Below, piece after piece: positions 50,690 through 61,094 of a DNA stretch of 64,000 nt. The notes beneath the pieces were generated by a model, which ran no database searches, was not told the DNA's origin, and saw only the letters and a list, made by a program, of their open reading frames with translations. The DNA is taken from assembly GCA_018389105.1 (NCBI GenBank), contig JACATO010001082.1:327001-391000 (forward strand), read 5' to 3'. How positions within the stretch are numbered: the stretch's first letter is position 1; each line of letters begins with the position of its first letter. The DNA is from Nautilus pompilius (taxonomy: Eukaryota > Mollusca > Cephalopoda > Nautilida > Nautilidae). A program made the position numbers and the translations under genes.

Positions 50690-51260
50690 CTTCCATCCAA
50701 CTCGTCAGGCCAGCGCCGTCGACTGCTGATGACGAGGAGCGCGCGGCCGGCTCCTCCGCCGGTTGCGGCTTCTACGCTCAGCCCCTCCCCTCCCCGGTAG
50801 CCCGCGGACGTCTCCGTCTCTCCGCTGCGCCGTCGACATCCTTGTGGAGAAGATTTTCTCTCCGTGTGTCTGTCATCTCGCCCGCGGCTCCATCGCTGCA
50901 ATGTTGAGGCGGTAATTAAAGTGATGATTCTGAACAATATTGAATTGTGTGGTTAGAGCGCTTTCCCACCAACACGCTCTCTGGTTGGAAGGGGGAAGGC
51001 TGTGTGTCGGAGACCGGGTGTATCACAAAGGAGTCGCAGGTTCCACACGACTCCCCTGTCCAGGCCGAGGCGTACAGACAACCAAGGACGTATACTCGGT
51101 CCGTGGCTCTGATTTACTGTTCGCTCATTGTTTAAATGGAAGCCGGTGTCGGGCCTGATTAGGGCGGCTCCCCAGCGCTGCCGAGATCGGTGTATGCAGC
51201 ATCTTTCGGCCCTCCGTGCTAAGAGCGGAGATGTTGCGGCAACTCTTGTTCTATACTTCG
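50690..51260. promoter_or_regulatory. CpG-rich patch
   Basis: CpG-dense segment (GCGCGCGGCCGGCTC, CCCGCGG, GCCGTCGAC) following a short CCCT run near 50500-50525. Overlapping frames on both strands show no domain. Another tRNA-like GTGGTTAGAGCG sits at 50950-50961 with a weak GGTTCCACACGACTCC B-box-like match near 51040. No transcript can be fixed. Confidence 0.35.
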
Positions 51261-51506
51261 GGGCGGGTTGAGCAGGGTCTACAGGCGTAATTAATCTCGG
51301 ATATTGCTTTTCTGGGCTTAAAGAAAATCATAACTTCACTAGGTAATACTTAATCTTTACACAAGAATGGAAACTTCAAGGCATTGTTGTAGAACTGAGT
51401 TGTATTGTGTGCATCTTTTTATGAAAGATAGCTGCGAATGGGGACGTTGGCATGGATATAAAACTAGAGATTTTATTTTAATGTAAACGCCACTACTGTA
51501 GTAAAT

Positions 51507-51544
51507 AACAACAACAACATAATAATAAAATAATAATAATAATA

Positions 51545-51583
<39 letters not shown>
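51507..51583. repeat. Compound (CAA)n-(AAT)n microsatellite
   Basis: Starts with three to four CAA triplets and continues as an AAT tract with phase slips, like the repeat at 12.05 kb. Confidence 0.95.
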
Positions 51584-52134
51584 GTAATTTACACTTGAAG
51601 TAGCAATTCTGCTTAAGAAAAGAATTACCATATGTATTTAAAAAACAAACAGGTCATCCAGCATCTGAAGATGCAGCACTCAGGCAGGATGAGTGCATAT
51701 TATTTATAATTTTACAAAACCATTCTAATAAAAGGTTAGCAAATTATTGCTTGTTTATTTAAATGTTTAATTATCTTAAGGTAGTCTAGGCAGGAGTTAT
51801 CTTTCCTTGTAGAGTTTATAAATTTTAGAAAAGAAATCGTATTATTATTATCATCTGCATATATAACTTTTAGTTAAACGAATAAATAACTAAGTTTCTG
51901 AAGGAAACCCTGACAGCAGAAACCCTAAAGAAATCCTTTATTTTTGAGAGGAGAGACCATATATGTCCTGGTGAAAAAGGAAGACCTGTTACTGGGCTTA
52001 GAAGATATGTATCTCTTGAACAAATATCCTGTAATAAATAATCAGGAATTTGTCTGCTGTCCCACCCAGTAAATACACAAACGTCTTAAGACTGAGTGAG
52101 AAAACCAACCGCCGTTATTCTTTTTTCGTAAATA
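51584..52134. other. Gene-free AT-rich stretch
   Basis: AT-rich DNA with no supported gene. A paired CAGCATCTGAAGATGC segment near 51659-51676 has a short dyad. Confidence 0.5.
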
Positions 52135-52315
52135 GAGAGAGGGGAGGGAGAGGAGGGAGAGCGAGAGAGAAAGAGAGAGAGGATAGAGAGATGGAGAGAG
52201 AGATGGAGAGAGAGAGAGATGACGTCAGTACAGAGAGAAAGATATGACATTTGTACAGAGAGAGATGACGTCAGAACAGAGAGGAAGGAGAGAATTTACA
52301 AAGAGAGATATGACA

Positions 52316-52386
<71 letters not shown>

Positions 52387-52495
52387 AGAGGAGAGAGAGG
52401 AGAGAGAGGAGAGAGGAGAGAGAGATGGAGATGGAGAGAGAGGAGAGATGGAGAGAGAGAGATGAGAGGAGAGAGAGAGAGAGAGGAGAGAGGTG
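52135..52495 (+). repeat. Polypurine tract with CRE satellite units
   Basis: GA-rich tract containing two TGACGTCA octamers (52220-52227, 52266-52273), each followed by AGTACAGAG or AGAACAGAG, and one TATGACATTTGTACAGAG box. This is the same unit order and strand as the 30.2 kb array. The rest is GA/GATGGA repeat. Confidence 0.95.
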
Positions 52496-53393
52496 GCGGT
52501 AAATGAAAAACGTGTGTTCTTCATACAGGTTGCATGTTCTGTATTCCTGGCTGTGCTGCGGCTACACGTTTCCTTGGAGATTTGAATGACGAAGATGGAA
52601 GTAATATCATGCGATTCACTTAAGGCTGTTTTTATCCAGTGTCTTTGCTTTTGTCATCCCCTTTAGTGTGCGTGTAGATTTGAATTTAATCGTCATAAAT
52701 CTAATCAAAATAAAAGTACTTTGGTTGACCTTTACCTAATCACGCTATCGTCTCGCAACAACTCGGTTTTCAACTTCAATGATCGGTTTGGCGGTTCCAA
52801 TGGACAAACAGACCCTCTTGAAGGGAATTGAGTTGAAAAAAATCATCTAATCGGGTTCAGAAAAATAAAACGTGTGAAGAGTTTCTGGAAAAGCACAAGT
52901 CAGAAACCGTCGATGGGGAGGTGTCGTGGGCTCGCCGACGATAAGGGGATGAGTGGCGACCTTCAGCGGCACGGCTTCTTTCGGGTCCGGCCCCTCCTTT
53001 GGTCGGCGTGCTGCTGCTGCTGGCCTGTTTGTGACGTCGTGGCTCGCCCCCGTCAAGCCAACGACGTACAGGACGGACACAGGGCGCATTACTGGCACCG
53101 CTCGCCACCCCACCCCCCCCGCTAACCGACACGCGCGGACATGTTCGTGGCATCATCTTTCGCTACCCCTTTGCTGTAACGCGTCACCTCCCCTACCTGG
53201 AACTAGCTTTTGTCTTTTGAGCAACGCGCTCGTAAATCTTATTAGCGCTCGTCGGGACCATCTTACCATTCTCTCTTAAGATCGGGCGAGGTGACCGGGA
53301 AAAGAAGGAACCCAGACACGAGGAGAAACCCTCCCAGCTACACGTGACCGCCGAGCGGACCACTCATCGGGCCGTCTCGACGGGACCGGGTCA

Positions 53394-53555
53394 GGGGACA
53401 CGGGCACGGCTGCTGCCAGCACCCCGACGACGCAGCTGCTCCCAGTCGTTGACGAGGTTTCCAATGTTTGTGGTCAGTTCGGACGCGGTGATGCCCAGCG
53501 GTGCGGAAAAATTCTCATCTGTCGCCCGCGACCTCAATTTCACTTGATCCACAAA
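53394..53555 (-). CDS. Possible internal exon, minus strand, unknown protein
   Basis: The minus frame reads VKLRSRATDENFSAPLGI, continues TASELTTNIGNLVNDWEQ and then LRRRGAGSSRARVP, ending at a TGA near 53391. Third codon positions are mostly G or C, the composition is mixed hydrophobic/charged as in real protein, and the plus-strand frames are less natural. A T-rich tract with an AG (GATCAAG) lies just upstream, so it could be an exon entered by splicing. The acceptor is blurred by a hairpin at 53546-53569. No donor is convincing and the family is not recognised. Confidence 0.25.
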
Positions 53556-53569
53556 AAAGTTTGTGGATC
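53546..53569. other. Perfect 10-bp stem-loop
   Basis: GATCCACAAA, loop AAAG, then TTTGTGGATC: a perfect 10-bp inverted repeat with a 4-base loop. It lies directly beside the possible minus-strand exon. Confidence 0.85.
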
Positions 53570-54701
53570 CAAAAATAAACAACAAAAAAAAACTACACCT
53601 TTCGCCGCAAAGTCTTCCGCGGATCATTGAACCACTTAGTAATTCAACACGGAATCAGGTCACCTTTTTAGTAAATTATCGCTCTGCAAGTCGATGGCTT
53701 CTATTCGAAGGCGAGATCTGGAGTCTTGTGAATATCGTAAGGTTTGCTTTAAAATCCTCTGGAGTTTTAGATTCAGGTTGTTCAGGGGGTTCCCTAATCC
53801 AGCGAGATCACTTTTACAATATTCGCTCTAAGTTCTGAAAACTATCGATCATTAGCTTTCATTTCCAAGAACATTGCAGCCTCTTCCTTCGAGTTCCAGG
53901 CTTTCTTGAAAACTTTGCCCAAGTTCAGTCATATCACCTTAGAATGGTACGAAATATCGGGGGTGATCTGCCGCCACGTCTTCGAGCTCAGGTGTGAACT
54001 GTTGATGGTCCAAATCTTTTGCTCGTATGAAATCCACAACTTTTACGTCCTTGCTCACCACGTGGCACCCTTTCTTATACATCTTTACCATTTTTTAATA
54101 TTTTGCTGAATCCATGGACACCAATTCCTAAAAGATTAAAAAATTCTCGCTCACTCTTCGTATAAAAACAAGTAATTGCTCCGTTTATTACGTCGCTGCT
54201 GTCATTTATTACCAAGAAATATCAAGCGAATGGCTTAACATTTTTATTTAACTGTGCTAACAAGTAATTGATCCTCTCTTCACCTTTTCCACGCGAGGCA
54301 AAATTGTCCTCCTGGATAAACTTATATTTTCAAAAGTTGCTTCATTTTTCCGGGAATATTATTTCAGCCACAAAACATAACACATTTTTTAAAATAAACG
54401 TACTGCCAGAAAATGGTTTATTGTGCTTTACCTTATTATATATTATATGCCGCTATAAAACTTGCCTGAGTTGCAGCTTCTTGCATCTTGTTCTGTGAAA
54501 TACTAGTTTTTTTAAATTTCTTGCTTTCGCATAAGAAGACATCGATGTGACGGACAGACGGCTGGCGTGAAAATTTGGACTAGTCCACTCATTTCTACAA
54601 GTGATTTACCTCGCGAACGCACAGCTTTACCTTTCAGGAAGGGAGAATATATTAATGCAAAGTGGAAACATGGCAAGCTAAAACAACTAGAAAAATACAG
54701 C

Positions 54702-54724
54702 TGACGTCAGATAAGCTCCGCCCC
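54702..54724 (+). promoter_or_regulatory. CRE octamer next to a GC box
   Basis: TGACGTCA at 54702-54709 is followed 6 bp later by CCGCCCCTC, a GC-box-like motif. This pairing is common in CREB/ATF-regulated promoters and lies outside any satellite. No transcript was identified nearby. Confidence 0.3.
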
Positions 54725-54975
54725 TCAGCCACTTCGAATAAAGATCTCACAGTATGACGGTAGCGCAGAGCAGAGAGAGAATGTTTTCTCTCCCCATTTC
54801 AGACGTATAGACTTCTTCGTAATCTCGACTGTTCTTACTTCTCACTTTTAATTGTACATACTATATTTTCTTTATATGATATTGACAAACTCTTCAGTAC
54901 ATATTTCAGTAGCTTCGTGGTTCGGATCCGACTTTGCTGTGGCCCCATCGTTTGCCCACTCCGGTTTAATGTAAC

Positions 54976-55044
54976 ACTCACACACACACACACTCTCTCT
55001 CTCTCTCTCTCGCCATCTCTCTCATCTCTCTCTCTCACTCTCCA

Positions 55045-55111
<67 letters not shown>

Positions 55112-55141
55112 TCTCTCCATCTCTCTCTCTCTCTCTCTCCA

Positions 55142-55177
<36 letters not shown>

Positions 55178-55210
55178 CCATCTCTCTCCATCTCTCTCTC
55201 TCTCCATCTC

Positions 55211-55288
<78 letters not shown>
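54976..55288. repeat. (CA)n followed by long polypyrimidine (CT)n tract
   Basis: A short CACACACA run (54978-54993) leads into about 295 bp of CT repeat with TCCATCTC and TCTTCTC spacers. Frames of 61-152 codons on both strands are artefacts. Confidence 0.96.
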
Positions 55289-58200
55289 AACACTCTATCT
55301 GCTCGTTTTCTACCGAAACTTATGTCACAGTATCATTTAACTGATTATATATGATAGCAATTACTTACAGATGCTTTCATTTTTTGTCTATTAAATTTAC
55401 GTTTGTCCATTTCACAAGATATTTTGTTAGCCGCCATTTTACATTTGAAACATTTCTATGGCATCTTCCAAACAAAATCATACGCTAGTTAATTATTCCG
55501 TAGCGATTCCTTACTTGAATTTAATCTCAGATCACAGACACGTTCATTATACATTGAACGATATCTTCATCTCGAACCAGTCTCCAATGACTGACTCGTG
55601 AATAAAAAGACCGTCTTGTATAATATATACAGTACATGTCATGTGAATACCGAGTCTATGGGGGGGGGTTTGGTCCTTCATTAAGGATAAAATTACTTTT
55701 CTCCAATGTTACGATTTTATTCTGTTAGTTCAAACAGGAAGTGTAAATAAACTTAATATAGAGTTTTTCTTCCAGTCTTTTCATAAAAAAATGTTGTAAA
55801 CAGCTTTCTTTTTAATTCTGACAGACCAAAATCGTAGGCAGGTCTGTCATTCTCATTAGATAACAAGAAATATTTATCGTTCTGAACATAACCTCTGTCT
55901 CCCTGCTTCACACATTATTGTTCCCAGGGTTTCTTGACTTACAAACAAGCTTGAGAGAAGTCTTTGTTGCTCGTTCTTATTTTCTTCATTCCCAGAATTC
56001 TCTATTTCACTAATCTATAAATAGAAAAAATTATCTATTAAAGATGAAGAAAAACAACACCAGGAAAACTCATCTTTTATTGATTACATCGCCTTTTCAA
56101 AACGAGATGACATGTTATCACAAGATTATAATTGGATACAAGGATAACTTTCTAAATATTTATCTAATAGACCGAGAGAAAGTTAATTTTAAAAAGCACG
56201 AACTATTTCAGATTACTTACTTACGCTAGGCCAGTGTGGCTCTTTTTTTTTGTCTTTTGAGATATCTAAATTCTTGCGTTCGCTAAACTGTTTTATTATC
56301 ATAAGACCAACTTTAGCGAGAGGTGAACGGTCGCTGACCTCTAGCTTATGTTGGTTATTCCGCTTTGATCTTGGTAAAATGAATAAAGCAGCCAACAACA
56401 GTAATATTACTGAAAGACAGGTGCTTGATAAAACCAAATCGAGGCGCTATATGAATGAATCCTTGCTGTATGCTCAGCCCTTTTCCGGTTGAGCGCGTGT
56501 TATGTAACATGGAGGCGGCTGAGAAAAACGTATCAAATGGAGCTGTAATGAGTTTACCACTCCTCTTGTCTTTTTTTTGTTCTGTTTTGCATAGTGCCGA
56601 AACAGCTGAATATACAAACCCGACAGCCTCCCCAGTCAAAGGTGGCCTCTCTTTACTCTGCCTCCTCCATGGTTTCGACTTATGGCGCCATTGAACAAAA
56701 TCTATACCGAACATTGCCATGACGACATTTCACAAAGGGTCACTTCGCTCTCATTCAGAGTTCTTCTTAGCCGCTTTTGGGGTACACCCCCAACATCCAG
56801 CCGTACGGAAAGTGATTATTATCCTATTTCATAGCTGATGACTGCCGCATCTGGCTCGAGGGGGACTCCATAGAGTTCCGCTGCTTCTCCCGCAGCGCCT
56901 TGTCTGGGAAATCTCTTAAAGGACAAGATGTCATGGCGACACGATGCCATTACCAAGTCATCATGGTTCTGTTGACAACTTTCAAGGGAGCAACTGTCTG
57001 GCGCAAGCATCTCCGGGGACAGGAGCAGTTATTTACTTTCCTCTCGTTTGCCTCGACGGAAATCTACTTTTTACTAACATATCTTCAGACAGAAAAAGAA
57101 GTTTTGAAAATATTAGAAAATAAATCTGATCGCACGTAGATTTTTACACAAAAGTTTAAGAAGCACTTTGCCAGTTATGCGCATAAGTTTCTAGTAAATG
57201 TCAACAACAAAGCAAAACTTTAAAAAAAAAGAAAAAATGCATACATCCCATTCGTCTCCGACATCATTATTTCATACAGGTTCATCAAAATCGGGGTTCG
57301 GTAAACGACTGCTGCAAAAGATGAGGAGGAGAACCTAGCCAGAAGGAAAGAAAACAAACGTAGATAAACATAGTAGGGGGGCAGGGTGGCAAATCTGAAC
57401 CTAGTGGGGGGGGAATGTGTTAAACTAAATACACGGACTAAGCCCGTTTGGATGGAAGGCGAATCTCGGCAAATTTAACAGATTTTTCTAAAAGGTCTTA
57501 GCATTTTGTCATTTTTCTTGGTCTTCCTTGATTGGAATTTTTCTCAAAGATATAAACTATTTATATTATTATAAATACTAACCCTCGTGCCAACGTTAAG
57601 CAGGTTTCCTGTACAATGTATTTTTACTGAAGGTTACTCTATATGTAGCTTGCTCACCAACTCGGTTTGTTGCTAATCTTGTTTCCATTCTCGGCTCAGA
57701 AATACTCTTGAAAGCTTATACTTCCATTGTCTGGGCAGTTAGGGTTAGGGCTATTTAAATCGCTGTATTATGCCGTTCCACCGTCAGAGTTGGAAGAATG
57801 TATACTCGCTGATTGGGCTTTGTTTTGTGCCTAAAAATATAATTCTGTCATCTGCAGATCTTACATCATCTGTGGACGTTTTACCAAATGAAGCAACTTC
57901 CTGATTCAAGACACCTGAAAAACGCTTTTCCATCAATTGTAGAAACTGAAGATTTTTAATGTTGGGAGTAGGGGGGGATAATGCTACATTTTCACCAATC
58001 AAATTGGAAATAAATATTGTTACAGACAGATCTGAAGAGCTGCTGACCAAAAACAAAAAGCTTACCAAAAGGTTGAGTATTGTCGAAGGATTACGAGCTC
58101 ACTACGGATGTATCCTTTTTCCTTAGTCTGTCTTGGGTCATTAATGTAATGTTGGACTGTTGATTCCCGACTTGTAGATGGCACCTAATCGTGCTGAACT

Positions 58201-60825
58201 AGAAGCTATAGATGTATTGGTTAGTTTTTGTTAATTTAAGGGGTCTCGCTAGTGTTTATGATTAAAATTAGTTCCGGTTTCGCTTGAATTAAGGGAGGTA
58301 TGACTATCTGGACAAGTCAATGGACCGCACCAAAATTAGAGGTGCAAATCACCTAGGTAAGCTATTTCTTTTAACCCAGGAAAACTTTGTAAAACAAAGA
58401 TAAAGTGTAACTTGAATTTACTTCTCCTGTAAATGTTTTTCATGTTTCGAATTAGTAAATTCCAATGGAAATTAACCTCAGATGAGTTTAGATCTACGAG
58501 AATACGGTTTGGAGAAAAGGTAAAAGGGCAAAGGTTGCGGATTAGGGTTAGGGTTGGATGAAATTTTAAAAAAATTCTTTACCTCAAAGAAAGAAATTAA
58601 TGGAATCATTTGAATATAATAAAGCAAAAATAAGGAGTTTTGGAGGATGCTAAACAATTTAAATGAAAAAGTAAGACATTATCTGATAATAGACGATTTT
58701 AATTATTTTAATATAAGCTATAAAATTTTAAAATAGTAAGATTTTGATAAACACTGACTTTATTAACTTCATTTATGATACATTTTTATTATAATTATTT
58801 ATGAAAGAAAGTAAACATTTTTTATAGATTTCGCATTTGAATCCAACACTGAGAATAAGTGTAGATATTTCGAAATCACTGAGAAATGGTTTAAATCCTA
58901 ATCCAAAAAGATATTGAAATTAAATATAAGAAATAGAACAAGTTCAAACCAGTAGATTGATAAGATTAGCAGAAAAGCTGTTTCATATCCGAATAATGTT
59001 AATTAACTCTTCATTAACAACAGAGTGATGTATTTCTACTCCGAAAATACCACTTAATACTTGTAAAAGAAAATCACTAAATTTAGGCTTTTTAAGTTAA
59101 ATGATCAAAAACAAAAAAAAATATACAAGCATCTAATTGTGTAATTGCCATAGTAAATAATAAGAAAAGGTAGGTCAAGAATATTAAACAACACTGTAAA
59201 TTTTGTTATTCATACAACTGGAAAAAAACGAAATACGATAAAAATGATAGAGAAAAGTTTGAAATTTCAATAGAAGTTTTTTTAGTTGGTTTATTGTAGA
59301 ATGTAGAAAATGGCTTCCGCATTGTAACTGTACACTAGAAAATCCTGATGAAGAATAAGTTAGTCACTTCACTCATATAAAGCTGCAGAGAGTAATGACA
59401 TGTTTTTTTTTAAAAAAAGAATAATAAAAACGTAGTCTGGTTTATCATTACCAAAAAAGGTCTTTTCCAAACAGATGGAAAGCAGAAAATGTCACCAATG
59501 AATTTAATTAGTTCGATAAAATTAAAATTGACCAAAATGAATTAATGCAGATTTTCGATTACTTATATTTTTTTTAACAAATGATATTCTAAAACATTGC
59601 CAACATGGGCTTCATTCCAAAGAAATATCGACTGGCAAATCATCAAATTTGTTTAGAGAGTTTCACAAAGAAAACTAATTGTAAAGTTAGAGGAATAGTG
59701 CTGCATGTTACGATGTCTTTACAGATTTCAGGAAAAAGAGAAAACATACAATAAGCATTCTAAACAAAATATTATTGATATACCAACAGGTTCTTTAAAG
59801 GCGTGACACCGGGTTCATCCTTTACTCCCCCCTTTAAAGACTTCACATGAATGACGTAGATAGATAGCGTCGTAGACAACTGGATAATTAATTATTAGAT
59901 TAATTAAATAGAAAAGGGGAAAAAAATTAGTTCTAAAAATTTCAAAATTATTCAAACGAGAAAAGGGGATAATTAATAAATGAAATAAAGGAAGTCGGAT
60001 TGTAGATGCTAAAACTACAGACGGCGGTTCTATTTAAAAGTAATGCCAGACCAAAGCCAAAGATAATTAAGTTTCGTTACAGACGACGTTTTGGTTCGTG
60101 CACACGAGCAAGCAGCGGAGGCAAGCAACCATTAGACGGGTCAGCATAGACCCGTTGGAATGAACGCTGTGGTTCGTGGTCTACGACACGAGATAACTTT
60201 CGTTCACAATAACAATGGATCAACGGTGCTCAGAACCTAATGTTAAACGCAGGCATACATCAGTCTTCCGTTTATCATGTCTCACCCGTTCAGACGTTTC
60301 GGTTGTATATTTTATCCTTCAGTCTGCTTGCTCCTTCAGCAAAATTTATTCAGAATCATAAATACATTGCGATATGCAGAACTGTTTCAGCTCAGCGCAG
60401 CAACAGCTCGGATGGTATTCGGCGAATTCATCACGACGAAGGCCCCGTTTCATTCTCCCGAACTGCATCTGGAAACACGTGCTTCCGTCGGTTAGTGGAA
60501 CATGCTTCATCGGTTCGAGCGTAGCGCTGATAAACGCACTGTCGATAAACCCTCATCTCGCCCACCTTTGGCTGAAACCATAGGTTTTTATTCCTTTGTA
60601 TCCCCGAGGTAAGGGCTTCGGTGCCAGAGAACATAAAACCGTCGGATTGAGTGGAGAATGATCAAAGCCGTGCCGGATATCTAGTCTCCGGGGAAAAATT
60701 TGTGGAAGACCGTATGATTTGTTTATACCAGCTTCGTTCCGGTATTCTCCAGCTTCCTCAAAGAGAAATATTCATTTTTACTCACGGAAACTGTGTTTGT
60801 GTTTTCTTAAAATGTTGCTTTTGGT
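55289..60825. other. Gene-free AT-rich stretch
   Basis: More than 5 kb with no supported gene. It holds an 8-9 G run near 55661, G runs near 57403-57411, and TTAGGG pairs at about 57739-57750 and 58544-58556. The 121-codon minus frame at 56355-56720 and the 94-codon frames near 58.0 and 60.3 kb have no recognisable content. The 58.2-60.0 kb part is especially AT-rich and nearly free of open frames. Confidence 0.6.
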
Positions 60826-60845
60826 AATATAATAATAATAATAAG

Positions 60846-60887
<42 letters not shown>

Positions 60888-60895
60888 AATATAAT

Positions 60896-60926
<31 letters not shown>

Positions 60927-61012
60927 CAACAATAATAACAATAATAATAATAATAATATAATAATAATAATAATAATCATAATAATAATAATAATAATAA
61001 TAATAATCATAA

Positions 61013-61092
<80 letters not shown>
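60826..61092. repeat. Long (AAT)n microsatellite with variant triplets
   Basis: A 267-bp AAT tract, the longest simple repeat of this class in the window, with ACT, AAC, ATC and AAG variant triplets and several phase slips. It ends in three GAAT tetranucleotides. Variants recur in the same local context (TAATACTAATAATAATAATA near 60861, 60907 and 61031), so internal segments were duplicated. Confidence 0.97.

Positions 61093-61094
<2 letters not shown>

Larger units (their letters stand above)
52496..54700. other. Mixed stretch with CpG-rich segment 52.9-53.55 kb
   Basis: The CpG-rich segment carries long overlapping frames on both strands. The most protein-like is the minus-strand segment listed separately. 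From 53.6 kb rightwards the DNA becomes AT-rich and no gene is supported. Confidence 0.45.

Noticed and set aside
57739-58556. TTAGGG telomere-like motifs (57.74 and 58.55 kb; also 13.43 and 36.89 kb)
   Set aside because: Only one or two repeats at each place; too short to be interstitial telomeric sequence.
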